Assembly (NCBI RefSeq): GCF_900537995.1
Contig: NZ_LR027880.1
Coordinates: 2,240,001-2,304,000 of the forward strand
DNA from: Roseburia intestinalis L1-82
GTDB taxonomy: Bacteria; Bacillota; Clostridia; Lachnospirales; Lachnospiraceae
Reading direction: 5' to 3'
Length of the DNA stretch: 64,000 bases
A program made the position numbers and the translations under genes. Within the stretch, counting starts at the first letter, position 1; the number at the start of each line of letters is the position of its first letter. Below are positions 55,551 to 64,000 of the stretch, piece by piece. The notes under the pieces were generated by a model. That model was not told the origin of the DNA and searched no databases. It was given only the letters and a program-made list of their open reading frames with translations.

Positions 55551-56120
55551 TCAGATATCCAGTTTCATATGCATTTCCGCTTCCGCTTCCTGTTTGAATT
55601 CTTCTACCTGGACCGGACTTAACACGGGAAGTTCATCGATTGACTGAACGCCAAAACTCCTTAAGAATTCCTCCGTTGTGCCAAAAAGCAGCGGGCGTCC
55701 CGGCGCATCCAGCCTTCCAAGTTCACATACCAGATTGTACTCCACCAGCTTGTTTACCGCATGATCGCAGGAAACACCTCTGATCTTTTCAATTTCCGCC
55801 TTTGTAATCGGCTGCTTGTAGGCAATGATCGAAAGGGTTTCAAGCAGAACGTCGGTAAGCACATGCTTTTTCGGCTGCTTTGCGATTTTCACCAGATATT
55901 CATACATTTCGCCCTTCGTACACATCTGATAAGAACCGTCCAGTTCCATGATCTTAACGCCGACGCCATCATCCTCATAGCGCTGCATCAGATGTTCTAT
56001 GATCTTTTTTGTCCGTTCTGTATCAAGTTCCAGTGTTTTTGCTATACGCTCTAATTCCACAGACTCTCCCATTGTAAACAGGATCGCCTCAACGATTGCC
56101 TCATATTTTTTTTCTTCCAT
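55551..56120 (-). CDS. scpB: Segregation and condensation protein B
   Basis: 189 residues; winged-helix partner of ScpA in the bacterial condensin complex with SMC. EAIVEAILFTMGESVELERI at the N-terminus, VLLETLSIIAYKQPITKAEI, EKIRGVSCDHAVNKLVEYNL, GRPLLFGTTEEFLRSFGVQS near the end. Normal length. It follows scpA by 66 bases. Confidence 0.96.
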   Translation of the reverse strand: MEEKKYEAIVEAILFTMGESVELERIAKTLELDTERTKKIIEHLMQRYEDDGVGVKIMELDGSYQMCTKGEMYEYLVKIAKQPKKHVLTDVLLETLSIIAYKQPITKAEIEKIRGVSCDHAVNKLVEYNLVCELGRLDAPGRPLLFGTTEEFLRSFGVQSIDELPVLSPVQVEEFKQEAEAEMHMKLDI

Positions 56121-56186
56121 ACCAACCCTCTATTCCGGTGTGTAAAAATTCCACACAGATCCCATTTCATTTCTGCTGTCACACAG

Positions 56187-56936
56187 CTAGGCCGCAATTT
56201 TTGATTCAATTTTTATATCATCAAACGTGTATTCCTGGGAAACAACGATCTTTCCCATCTTCATCAGCTCTAATATTGCCAGAAATGTCACAACCACTTC
56301 CATTTTCCCGGACTGTGCTTCTAAAAGACTCCGAAACGAAAAATGTCCGTGATGCAGACTGTATTCTTCCACATATGTCATCTTATCAGGAAGTGACACT
56401 TCCTCTTTCTCGATTCTTCCAAACTTCGAACGGACCGGATCGATCTTATCCGCCTGTTTCTTTATGATGGACTGAAAAATATCATTCAGCCTCGCAAGTG
56501 TTACCCCGGACATCAGTTCATTCACATCAACCGGTTCTTCATATGCAAGAACTTCGGGCGGGATTGTCGGTGCTTTAAACCATACTTTTTCCGCATCAAT
56601 CTGACGGTCCCTGAGTTCATATGCCATACATTTATACATTTTATATTCCAACAGCTGCTGCACAAGTTCCGCTCTCGGATCTTCTTCTTCCTCATCCTCG
56701 CTTTCTTTTGCAGGGAGCAGCATTTTTGATTTGATATCAAGCAGTGTCGCCGCCATCACGAGAAATTCGCTCATCACATTTAAGTCCTGTCTGCGCATTT
56801 CGGCAATATATTCCATATACTGGTTTGTGATCTCCACGATTGGAATATCATATATATTGACTTTATTTTTTTCTAACAGATGTAAAAGCAGATCTAACGG
56901 CCCCTCAAACACCTGAAGTTTTACAGTTAATTCCAT
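56187..56936 (-). CDS. scpA: Segregation and condensation protein A
   Basis: 249 residues; the kleisin that bridges SMC heads. N-terminal FEGPLDLLLHLLEKNKVNIY and DIPIVEITNQYMEYIAEM, acidic centre (EESEDEEEEDPRAELV-like), and C-terminal FLAILELMKMGKIVVSQEYT that binds SMC. Normal length. No smc gene is in the window, as usual for Firmicutes. Confidence 0.96.
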   Translation of the reverse strand: MELTVKLQVFEGPLDLLLHLLEKNKVNIYDIPIVEITNQYMEYIAEMRRQDLNVMSEFLVMAATLLDIKSKMLLPAKESEDEEEEDPRAELVQQLLEYKMYKCMAYELRDRQIDAEKVWFKAPTIPPEVLAYEEPVDVNELMSGVTLARLNDIFQSIIKKQADKIDPVRSKFGRIEKEEVSLPDKMTYVEEYSLHHGHFSFRSLLEAQSGKMEVVVTFLAILELMKMGKIVVSQEYTFDDIKIESKIAA

Positions 56937-57068
56937 CTATGTCATACCCTCTCATTCCACAAATATTGATTTTACCGTGGATTCCCGCAAAATTCAAGAT
57001 TTTTATGCATAATGTACATCCTTCGCATCTAAAATAAATTATAACAGAACCCTACGGAGGGCATATTC

Positions 57069-58286
57069 TTGAAATTCATGGTTTCCATTCTGCTCGGTCT
57101 CAATCTCCTTGTGCAGGGCACGGTACTTCCTGCATCTTCCTGTTTCATTCCGAATGTAACCATCCCCCTGTCTCCTGCTGCCCAGACAGATACTGCACCT
57201 GCTGCAGACTTAAATATCTCCGCACCAAGCGCCATTTTGATGGAGGCTTCCACCGGTGCCGTCGTCTACGAAAAAAATTCCCACGAGGCAAGGCATCCGG
57301 CAAGTGTCACCAAGATTATGACGCTGCTTCTGATTTTTGATGCACTCTCATCCAAACAGATTTCCTTAGATGACACGGTGACCGTCTCCGAATATGCAGC
57401 AAGCATGGGCGGTTCCCAGGTGTTTTTAGAACCGGGTGAAACCCAGACAGTCGAAACGATGATCAAATGTATCAGTGTTGCGAGCGCCAATGACGCCTGT
57501 GTTGCCATGGCAGAACATGTTGCCGGTTCCGAATCAGAATTTGTCCGCATGATGAACGAACGCGCAAAAGGACTCGGTATGAATGACACCAATTTCGTCA
57601 ACTGCTGTGGTTTAGATGCCGACGGACATATGACCAGCGCCAATGACATTGCACTGATGTCGCGCGAACTGATCACAAAATACCCGAAAATCCATGATTA
57701 CTGCACAATCTGGATGGAAAATATCACCCACACTACCGCAAAAGGTTCCTCGGAGTTCGGTCTGACGAACACCAATAAGCTGATCAAACATTACCAGTAT
57801 GCCACCGGCTTAAAAACCGGATTTACCAACACTGCCATGTACTGTATTTCCGCAACCGCCAAAAAAGATGATATGGAACTGATCGCCGTCATCATGGGGG
57901 CTCCTGATATCAAGTCACGCTCTGCGGATGCCACGACTCTTTTGAATTATGGGTTTGGGAAATGCAGGATTTACTGTGACAGCCACGAAGATAAGTTAGA
58001 CGATCTCCCGGTTGAAAAAGGCCTTGCGGATTCTGTAGGCATCATTTACCAAAGACCTTTTCAATACATGACAACAGACGGAAGTGATCTTACCGGCATT
58101 ACCAAAAGCATCGAACTGCCGGAAAATGTGACAGCACCAGTAAAAAAAGGAAACACTGCCGGGAAGGCGGTCTATTCTCTAAATGGAACGCCGATCGGCA
58201 GTGTCAATATTGTATATGCGGATACAGTCGATGCTGCAGATTATAAAGATTATTTTTGCCGCACCCTGTTATATTTTGTTCCTTAA
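57069..58286 (+). CDS. D-alanyl-D-alanine carboxypeptidase, DacF-like (copy 2)
   Basis: 405 residues, S11 peptidase. Signal segment (VSILLGLNLLVQGTVLPASS), SxxK in HPASVTKIMTLLLIFDALS, SxN in SVASANDACVAMAEHVAGS, KTG in ATGLKTGFTNTAMYCISAT, and a beta-rich C-terminal domain. The start is TTG 57069, eight bases after GGAGGG; the ATG three codons on is 17 bases away and so less likely. Divergent from scpA. It differs clearly in sequence from copy 1, so it is a paralogue, not a recent duplicate. It could act at another stage, for example sporulation. Confidence 0.9.
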   Translation: MKFMVSILLGLNLLVQGTVLPASSCFIPNVTIPLSPAAQTDTAPAADLNISAPSAILMEASTGAVVYEKNSHEARHPASVTKIMTLLLIFDALSSKQISLDDTVTVSEYAASMGGSQVFLEPGETQTVETMIKCISVASANDACVAMAEHVAGSESEFVRMMNERAKGLGMNDTNFVNCCGLDADGHMTSANDIALMSRELITKYPKIHDYCTIWMENITHTTAKGSSEFGLTNTNKLIKHYQYATGLKTGFTNTAMYCISATAKKDDMELIAVIMGAPDIKSRSADATTLLNYGFGKCRIYCDSHEDKLDDLPVEKGLADSVGIIYQRPFQYMTTDGSDLTGITKSIELPENVTAPVKKGNTAGKAVYSLNGTPIGSVNIVYADTVDAADYKDYFCRTLLYFVP

Positions 58287-58303
58287 AAATACAGAGTCCG
58301 GTG

Positions 58304-58381
58304 TATCACTGATTTGATGTCATGAAACATTCTGTTATTACATATCACTGATCTGATGGTGTGGAACATTTGTTCTCATAT
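58304..58381. repeat. Imperfect 39-bp direct duplication between dacF-like and cls
   Basis: TATCACTGATTTGATG (58304) recurs as TATCACTGATCTGATG (58343), both followed by a GAAACATT/GGAACATT and a T-rich tail. Period 39 bases, a handful of differences. No hairpin, and no T-run typical of a terminator. Confidence 0.55.
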
Positions 58382-59916
58382 TATAACAACGGTGCAAACA
58401 GACGCATCAGGCTCTGAACCATACGTACCGGAAGTCTTCGTCTGCGGCAGAATGAAACATCCATCTCCTCCGACTCTTCAAATGTCCTGAGGCAGTCTTC
58501 CTTTACCTGCATGACTGCCTTAGACCGGTACATAAATACACCACATTCAAAGTGTAAAAACAGACTCCGGTAGTCAAGGTTTACACTGCCGACCGTCGCG
58601 ATCTCATCGTCACAGACAAAACATTTTGCATGGATAAATCCCGGTGTATACTGAAAAATCTTCACACCATTCTTTAAAAGCGGTTCATAATAAGACTGTG
58701 TTAAAAGATATACTGCCTTTTTATCCGGCACACCCGGTGTCACGATCCTTACATCCACACCGCTCTTTGCTGCATTTGAGAGACAGATCAGCATTTCGTG
58801 ATCGATGATCAGATATGGTGTAAAAATATACACATAGTTTTTCGCACGGTTTATGATATTCAGATAAATATTTTCTCCGACGTTTTCATTATCGAGCGGA
58901 CTGTCACCATACGGCTGTACAAAGCCATCGGAGGTAAATTCTTTCTCCCTGTAAACAGACGGCAGGAATCTGCTGTAATCTTCCGTGGAACGGTTGATAT
59001 AATTCCACATTTCCAGAAACATTGCCGTAAGGCTCCAGACTGCCTCTCCCTCAATCCGCACTCCGGTATCCTTCCAGTATCCAAACCTTTTGACTTTATT
59101 GATATATTCATCGGCAAGATTGATACCGCCTGTAAATCCAATATACCCATCCACCACAAAAATTTTACGGTGATCGCGGTTGTTCATCACCACAGAGATC
59201 AGTGGTTTAAACGGATTGAATGTCACACAGGGAATCCCTCTCTCCTGCAGCTTTTTATAATATCCAAAAGAAATAGAATTGATGCTGCCGACATCATCAT
59301 AGATAAAGCGCACATCCACTCCGGCCTTTGCCTTTTCCTCAAGAATATCAAGGATCGTATTGAACATATATCCTTCTTCAATGATAAAATACTCGAGAAA
59401 TATAAAATGTTTTGCACCGCGCAGTGCCTCTAACATATCCGGGAACATTTCTTCCCCGCAGCTGTAATATTTTGTCTGCGTGTTCTGATATAATGGAAAT
59501 CCCGCCCATTTATCAATATAAGATGACTGCAGATATGCTGACCGGCTTTCTTTTTCTAAGCCTTTCTCCACTGCGCTATCTCTCTGAAACAATGCTTCCA
59601 CCTGACGGTTGACAGCATCCATTCTCTCTCTTGTATGTTTGGTCAGACCGGATCTTCCAAATAAGAAATATACCATAAGTCCAAAAATCGGCGACAATAA
59701 GATCAAAAACGTCCACGAGAGTTTATTCGCCGGATTTGTCCATTTATTGACGATTACAAGCACAACAATGATTGCTATCACACGCACAAGCAAATTGACA
59801 TACGTAAACTTGTAACTGAGCTGCCACAATACGACACACAGCCATAACACCTGTAAAATGATTGCCATGGCAACCACAAAAAATCTTCCAAATATGAGAT
59901 GTAATATTTTCTTCAT
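58381..59916 (-). CDS. cls: Cardiolipin synthase
   Basis: 511 residues; makes cardiolipin from two phosphatidylglycerols. Two N-terminal membrane helices (VVAMAIILQVLWLCVVLW, VRVIAIIVVLVIVNKWT), then PLD domain 1 (NNRDHRKIFVVDGYIGFTGG, HxKxxxxD) and PLD domain 2 (PGFIHAKCFVCDDEIATVGS), the usual layout. LSWTFLILLSPIFGLMVYFL is the third hydrophobic part. Start ATG 59916, six bases after GGAG; the longer frame is discarded. Stands alone, no operon partner. Confidence 0.93.
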   Translation of the reverse strand: MKKILHLIFGRFFVVAMAIILQVLWLCVVLWQLSYKFTYVNLLVRVIAIIVVLVIVNKWTNPANKLSWTFLILLSPIFGLMVYFLFGRSGLTKHTRERMDAVNRQVEALFQRDSAVEKGLEKESRSAYLQSSYIDKWAGFPLYQNTQTKYYSCGEEMFPDMLEALRGAKHFIFLEYFIIEEGYMFNTILDILEEKAKAGVDVRFIYDDVGSINSISFGYYKKLQERGIPCVTFNPFKPLISVVMNNRDHRKIFVVDGYIGFTGGINLADEYINKVKRFGYWKDTGVRIEGEAVWSLTAMFLEMWNYINRSTEDYSRFLPSVYREKEFTSDGFVQPYGDSPLDNENVGENIYLNIINRAKNYVYIFTPYLIIDHEMLICLSNAAKSGVDVRIVTPGVPDKKAVYLLTQSYYEPLLKNGVKIFQYTPGFIHAKCFVCDDEIATVGSVNLDYRSLFLHFECGVFMYRSKAVMQVKEDCLRTFEESEEMDVSFCRRRRLPVRMVQSLMRLFAPLL

Positions 59917-60027
59917 ACAAATCTCCATTCTCCCTGCACGCTTTTCAATGAAAGCAACGTTTTCATCTGCACAAGTTTGTGCCACAGTACAAATATGTGC
60001 TTATTGTAATAATTTTCCTCTCAAAAG

Positions 60028-60948
60028 TCAACGCACGAGATGATCCACATGTATCATCCCCCATCCGATCCTGCCAAGCTGCGCACTTCTCGGATATGCT
60101 CTCTCATAAAGGCGCAGCTTCATTTCTGCCGGAGTAAATGATGGATACTTCTCAAATGCAAGGGCAAGCGCCCCTGAGACAACCGGTGCTGCCATGGAAG
60201 TTCCGCTTTTTACCTGATATCCGCTTTTATCCTTGCTGCAGCTTGTAATACCGGTTCCGGGTGCGAGGATTTCCGGCTTTACGATGCAGCATGCAGTCGG
60301 CCCCCTGCCGCTGTATCCGGTTTTTAAAACTTTTCTCCCACGGTCATAGGTATCATCATCACTGCTTCCGACCGTCAGTACTTTTCTTGAAATACCCGGA
60401 ATCGTCACCGTATTTTCTTTTGGTCCGTTATTTCCTGCAGCGGCAACGACCATGATCCCTGCATCCCACAATTCATCGATCGCATATAAAAGCTTCCTCT
60501 GCTCCTCCACACCTGCGCCCGGTAACATTCCTACCGATATATTTAATATCTTAATATGATAACGTTCCCTGTTCTCTTTGACCCACATCACTGCATCAAG
60601 TACTTTTTTCGTATTTCCATTTCCATTTTCATCTAAAACCTTTAACATGATAATCCTGCATTTTGGTGCAACTCCACTGTATATCCGAACCTTATGTGCA
60701 GTATCTTTCAGATACTGCTCAGACATTTTTCCGTTTCCCGCAATAATCCCCGAAACATGGGTGCCGTGACCATTATCATCATACATTTCCTTTCTCCCAT
60801 AACAAAAATCATGAAAATATATGATTCTGTCCTCAAAATCCGGATGTGCAACAATACCGGTATCCATCACTGCAACGGTAACATTCTGTCCGCTAAGTCC
60901 TGATCTGTATGCATAATCCGTGTGAATCATCTTCTTCACCCGATCCAT
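60028..60948 (-). CDS. S8 family subtilisin-like serine peptidase (cytosolic type)
   Basis: 306 residues, no signal peptide or propeptide. Catalytic triad: Asp in VTVAVMDTGIVAHPDF, His in DDNGHGTHVSGIIAGNG, Ser in VKSGTSMAAPVVSGALALAF; the oxyanion region VVAAAGNNGP is present. Such short subtilases without export signals are the intracellular serine protease type (IspA of Bacillus). Start ATG 60948 after GGGAG; the 41-residue extension overlaps the promoter of the DUF1538 gene and is discarded. Activation control is not evident. Confidence 0.88.
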   Translation of the reverse strand: MDRVKKMIHTDYAYRSGLSGQNVTVAVMDTGIVAHPDFEDRIIYFHDFCYGRKEMYDDNGHGTHVSGIIAGNGKMSEQYLKDTAHKVRIYSGVAPKCRIIMLKVLDENGNGNTKKVLDAVMWVKENRERYHIKILNISVGMLPGAGVEEQRKLLYAIDELWDAGIMVVAAAGNNGPKENTVTIPGISRKVLTVGSSDDDTYDRGRKVLKTGYSGRGPTACCIVKPEILAPGTGITSCSKDKSGYQVKSGTSMAAPVVSGALALAFEKYPSFTPAEMKLRLYERAYPRSAQLGRIGWGMIHVDHLVR

Positions 60949-61057
60949 AGTCTCTCCCATTCTGTCAAAGAACTTCCATATTATTATATGAAGAAATTTA
61001 TTTTCTGCTAAAAATGATAAAAAAATGTTAAATTTTTCTGAATATTCAGAAGAATGT

Positions 61058-61086
61058 TTGACACTTGGCATGATTTTCCTTATAAT
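61058..61086 (+). promoter_or_regulatory. Consensus promoter of the DUF1538-PII operon
   Basis: Perfect TTGACA (61058-61063), 17-base spacer, perfect TATAAT (61081-61086). Confidence 0.88.
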
Positions 61087-61090
61087 AAAT

Positions 61091-61112
61091 AATAGTTAAT
61101 TAGTGAACTATT
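61091..61112 (+). promoter_or_regulatory. Candidate operator at the DUF1538-PII transcription start
   Basis: AATAGTT (61091-61097) and AACTATT (61106-61112), a 7-bp dyad with 8-base spacer starting 5 bases after the -10. A repressor here would block a consensus promoter. Confidence 0.45.
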
Positions 61113-61156
61113 TTGGTTCGCTTTAAAATCAAAAAAGAAAGTAGTGTGATGCCATC

Positions 61157-62680
61157 TTGAACAAAAAACTCAAAGAAAAATTTGACGAATCCGTAAATGC
61201 AGTCCTGCCGATCACGGTGATCGTGCTCCTGCTTTCCATTTTTGTTGTTCCCATGGAAACCGGAACGATCGCCCTGTTCTTAGTCGGTGCATTTATGCTG
61301 ATCATCGGCATGGCTTTTTTCCAGCTCGGTGCAGAAACTGCCATGACACCTCTCGGCGAAGGCGTTGGTTCTTCCATTATGAAAACAAGAAAGCTTCCTG
61401 TTTTAATCGGCGTATGCTTTCTGATGGGTATTATCATAACCCTCGCAGAACCCGATCTTCAGGTTCTTGCAAATCAGGTTCCTTCTATTCCGAACAATAC
61501 CCTGATCTTTACGGTTGCACTTGGTGTCGGCGTATTCTTAGTGATCGCCGTACTTCGTATTCTCTTTCGGATCAGTCTTCCAGTTCTTTTGTGCATTTTT
61601 TATATTGCACTGTTTTTTCTTTCTTTCGCGGCTCCTGCTGATTTTATTGCAGTCGCATTTGACTCCGGCGGCGTGACGACAGGTCCCATGACAGTTCCCT
61701 TTATTATGGCGATCGGTGTTGGTCTCTCCGCAACCAGAAACGATAAAAACGGTTCGAGTGACAGTTTTGGTCTGATTTCTTTTTGCAGTGTAGGTCCTGT
61801 TTTAATGGTCCTTCTGCTTGGCATTTTTTATCATCCAACCGGTGCCGCATACAATGAGACAACAATCCCGGACGTAATCACGATGCAGGACGTGATCCGC
61901 GAATTTGTACATATGATACCGGATTATGCAAAAGAGGTTCTGCTGTCTATCCTTCCGGTAATTTTCGTATTTCTGATCTTCCAGCTTATTTCCAGACGTT
62001 ATCACAAGCCACAGGTGATCAAAATGATCATCGGTTTACTCTACACGATCATCGGTCTGATCCTTTTCTTAACCGGTGTAAACGTCGGATTTGCTCCTGT
62101 TGGAAGTCTTCTTGGAAGCAGTCTTGCCGGCCAGCCGTGGAAATGGATTTTAATCCCGATCGGTGCCTTGATCGGTTACTATATCGTAAAAGCAGAGCCT
62201 GCGGTCCAGGTATTAAACCGTCAGGTTGAGGACGTCACAAACGGCTCTATTTCCAGAGATACCATGAATTTAAGCCTGTCGATCGGTGTATCTGCCTCCG
62301 TTGCACTTGCATTGCTTCGTGTTCTTACCGGTTTAAACATTTACTGGCTTTTAATCCCGGGATACCTGATTGCACTGATTCTGACAAGATTTGTACCAAA
62401 AGTATTTGTCGGCATTGCCTTCGACTCCGGCGGTGTTGCGAGTGGTCCTATGACTTCCACTTTTCTGCTCCCGCTTGCCATGGGTGCATGTACCGCGATC
62501 GGAGGAAATGTAGTCACAGATGCTTTCGGAGTTGTTGCGATGGTTGCCATGGCACCACTTATTGCAGTTCAGGTCATGGGTGTCTCCTATAATATGAAAT
62601 TAAAGAAAGCAAGTACCCCTGCCGCCGCCATCATTGGCATTGACGACAATGAAATTCTGGATTTTGAGGAGGATTTTTAA
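61157..62680 (+). CDS. DUF1538 family integral membrane protein
   Basis: 507 residues, about 12 to 14 hydrophobic helices in two homologous halves. Each half has the signature IAVAFDSGGVTTGPMTVPF and VGIAFDSGGVASGPMTSTFL (about 170-190 and 415-435). The duplicated, glycine-rich re-entrant-like motif suggests a transporter or channel; substrate unknown. It begins with TTG 61157 since the nearby ATG 61149 meets a stop at once; the ribosome site is weak. The PII-type gene follows after 2 bases, so they form an operon. PII partners typically control transporters, which makes a regulated transport role likely. Confidence 0.8.
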   Translation: MNKKLKEKFDESVNAVLPITVIVLLLSIFVVPMETGTIALFLVGAFMLIIGMAFFQLGAETAMTPLGEGVGSSIMKTRKLPVLIGVCFLMGIIITLAEPDLQVLANQVPSIPNNTLIFTVALGVGVFLVIAVLRILFRISLPVLLCIFYIALFFLSFAAPADFIAVAFDSGGVTTGPMTVPFIMAIGVGLSATRNDKNGSSDSFGLISFCSVGPVLMVLLLGIFYHPTGAAYNETTIPDVITMQDVIREFVHMIPDYAKEVLLSILPVIFVFLIFQLISRRYHKPQVIKMIIGLLYTIIGLILFLTGVNVGFAPVGSLLGSSLAGQPWKWILIPIGALIGYYIVKAEPAVQVLNRQVEDVTNGSISRDTMNLSLSIGVSASVALALLRVLTGLNIYWLLIPGYLIALILTRFVPKVFVGIAFDSGGVASGPMTSTFLLPLAMGACTAIGGNVVTDAFGVVAMVAMAPLIAVQVMGVSYNMKLKKASTPAAAIIGIDDNEILDFEEDF

Positions 62681-62682
62681 CG

Positions 62683-63378
62683 ATGCAGGAACAGAAAAAA
62701 CGAGAAGCTTACCGCTGCCTTGTAATTATCACAGACTCCCATATCAGAGAGCAATTATGCGAATTTTTAGCAGATTCCCATATACCGGTCTACTATCAGA
62801 TGCATGGGATCGGCACAGCCAGTTCAGAATGGTTAGAATTATGCGGTCTTGGAAGTATCCAGAAAAGTATCACACTCTGTTTTATTCCAAACGGACGCAA
62901 AAAAATTCTGCTCGCTGAAATGAATCAGGCATTGAGCCTTCATAAAAAAGGAACCGGTATTGCCGTCAGTATTCCCATGAACGGCATGCAGGGATTTCTA
63001 TATAAACTTTTAAACGAGCACACCGCAGAATCAGACGGCGAAGAAGTTGAAAAGGAAGTGAAAAAGATGAATGAACCAATTACACATGCTATGATACTTG
63101 TAACAATCAATCAGGGATACAGTGACGCTGTCATGAACACCGCGCGCGCTGCCGGTGCAACCGGAGGCACGATCTTAAAAGGTCTGCGCTGCAGTCCCGG
63201 AAAATCGGCTGTCATCTTCGGCATCACGATCCAGGAAGAACAGGAAATCGTCGCAATCGTTGTACCAAAAGATAAAAAAACAGAGATCATGCAGGCGATC
63301 AGCTCTGCTCATGGAATGGACTCTCCTGCCCATGGTGTTGCCTTTTCCCTGCCAGTGGACGGAATTATGGGATTGTAA
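62683..63378 (+). CDS. Tandem PII-like regulator
   Basis: 231 residues with two ferredoxin-like PII-type halves: residues 1-115 (YRCLVIITDSHIREQLCEFL, ending GTGIAVSIPMNGMQGFL) and 125-231 (HAMILVTINQGYSDAVMNTA, RAAGATGGTILKGLRCSPGK and GVAFSLPVDGIMGL). The second keeps the usual GG-T core and the C-terminal strand; the T-loop tyrosine of GlnB is not seen. It is the downstream partner of the DUF1538 transporter-like gene. Nucleotide or effector ligand unknown. Confidence 0.75.
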   Translation: MQEQKKREAYRCLVIITDSHIREQLCEFLADSHIPVYYQMHGIGTASSEWLELCGLGSIQKSITLCFIPNGRKKILLAEMNQALSLHKKGTGIAVSIPMNGMQGFLYKLLNEHTAESDGEEVEKEVKKMNEPITHAMILVTINQGYSDAVMNTARAAGATGGTILKGLRCSPGKSAVIFGITIQEEQEIVAIVVPKDKKTEIMQAISSAHGMDSPAHGVAFSLPVDGIMGL

Positions 63379-63411
63379 TGCCGATGAGGCCATTCTATTG
63401 TCAGGTATTAC

Positions 63412-63460
63412 AAAAAAGAACTGCACGTTAATAACTATCTTTAACATACAGTTCTTTTTT
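63412..63460. terminator. Bidirectional terminator between PII-like gene and pnp
   Basis: AAAAAAGAACTG (63412-63423) and CAGTTCTTTTTT (63449-63460), 12 bp, long loop. A and T runs serve both strands. Confidence 0.8.
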
Positions 63461-63517
63461 CAAATCCATATATCTTGTATATAGATTATTTATAATTTTT
63501 AAACTATTTGTTTTTTC

Positions 63518-64000
63518 TTATGCCTCTGCCGGAACATCCTTCATAGAGAAGCTGATGCGTCCCATCTTGTCTTTTCCAAGGCAGACAACTTTTACTTTAT
63601 CTCCTAATGTCAGGACATCCTCCACACGATTGATACGCTCTTTGGAAATCTTGGAAATATGAACCATTCCCTCTTTACCCGGAGCAAATTCAACAAATGC
63701 GCCAAATTCTTTGATGCTTACAACAGTACCAGTAAAGATCTGTCCCTCTGCAAAGTCAGTGGTGATAATCTTGATCATTTCGATTGCTTTGTTCATCATC
63801 TCTGCGTCTGTGCCACATACAGATACAGCACCGTCATCGGTAATGTCGATCTTAACGCCTGTGCGGTCAATGATCTCGTTGATCGTCTTTCCTCTCTGTC
63901 CGACTACATCACCGATCTTGTCCGGATTGATCTGGATCTGAACGATCTTCGGTGCGAATGTGCTGACTTCTTTTCTCGGCTCCTCGATTGCTTTTGACAT
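63518..64000 (-). CDS. pnp: Polynucleotide phosphorylase, C-terminal part
   Basis: The last 160 codons; the gene runs off the right edge. A KH domain (KIVQIQINPDKIGDVVGQRG, KTINEIIDRTGVKIDITDDG) is followed by an S1 domain (FTGTVVSIKEFGAFVEFAPG, KEGMVHISKISKERINRVED), as at the end of PNPase, a 3'-5' phosphorolytic exoribonuclease of the RNA degradosome. The visible Met at the edge is internal. No rnase PH domains are visible, being off-window. Confidence 0.92.
   Translation of the reverse strand: MSKAIEEPRKEVSTFAPKIVQIQINPDKIGDVVGQRGKTINEIIDRTGVKIDITDDGAVSVCGTDAEMMNKAIEMIKIITTDFAEGQIFTGTVVSIKEFGAFVEFAPGKEGMVHISKISKERINRVEDVLTLGDKVKVVCLGKDKMGRISFSMKDVPAEA

Noticed and set aside
58798..59433. 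211-codon plus-strand frame opposite cls
   Set aside because: Shadow of cardiolipin synthase, whose PLD motifs are on the other strand.
60949..61071. 41-residue N-terminal extension of the subtilase
   Set aside because: It overlaps the consensus promoter of the DUF1538 operon and has no ribosome site, whereas ATG 60948 has GGGAG at good spacing.

Overview
The window reads as a low-to-mid-GC Gram-positive gut anaerobe of the Lachnospiraceae, most like Roseburia or Agathobacter. This is inferred from a complete Rnf complex, a PckA/citrate synthase/biotin-dependent decarboxylase set, a Phe T-box before pheST, SpoIID and ScpAB proteins, many chemotaxis-type signalling proteins, and a Clostridia-type 6S RNA. 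No tRNA, rRNA or CRISPR was found.

Layout. Bases 1-about 3000 carry the replication and partition module of an integrated element: a RepA_N initiator (partial, with intragenic repeats), ParB, ParA and two small element proteins, all on the minus strand behind an attenuator-like leader. The element appears to end near 2960-3030, next to 11-bp direct repeats and a truncated signal-peptide gene. A broken carbohydrate-binding lipoprotein gene follows (3632-4784). Bases 4974-13412 hold a PilZ protein, queA, T-box-pheS-pheT, a YihY-type membrane protein and a long SpoIID-like protein. A 6S RNA with an odd tandem array beside it lies at about 13470-13835.

Bases 13896-25198 hold a nucleotidase/guanylate-kinase-like fusion, a multi-palindrome intergenic element, pckA, a FIST sensor plus soluble chemoreceptor pair, cdd, citrate synthase, a two-component system, and a CheY plus CheX-like pair. 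Bases 25285-36728 hold thrC, an AP2-repeat protein, a membrane chemoreceptor, a hydrogenase-like protein fused to a chemoreceptor signalling domain, and rnfCDGEAB. Bases 36967-46747 hold an RNase H-like exonuclease, a large LRR surface protein, cheR, and the rpiR-oxidoreductase-cmk-ispH-rpsA cluster. Bases 46843-54034 hold an ABC exporter and a five-gene biotin-dependent Na+-pumping decarboxylase or transcarboxylase operon. Bases 54212-64000 hold two DacF-type carboxypeptidases flanking scpAB, cardiolipin synthase, a cytosolic subtilase, a DUF1538 transporter-like protein with a tandem PII protein, and the 3' end of pnp.

How it fits together. Rnf (ferredoxin:NAD+ oxidoreductase, ion pumping), the OadB-type Na+ pump, PEP carboxykinase and citrate synthase form the redox and oxaloacetate/pyruvate node of a fermenter. 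The signalling genes (FIST-MCP, CheY-CheX, MCP, hydrogenase-MCP, CheR, PilZ) point to a motile cell that senses its energy state. Assignments come from reading motifs by eye. No database search was run.
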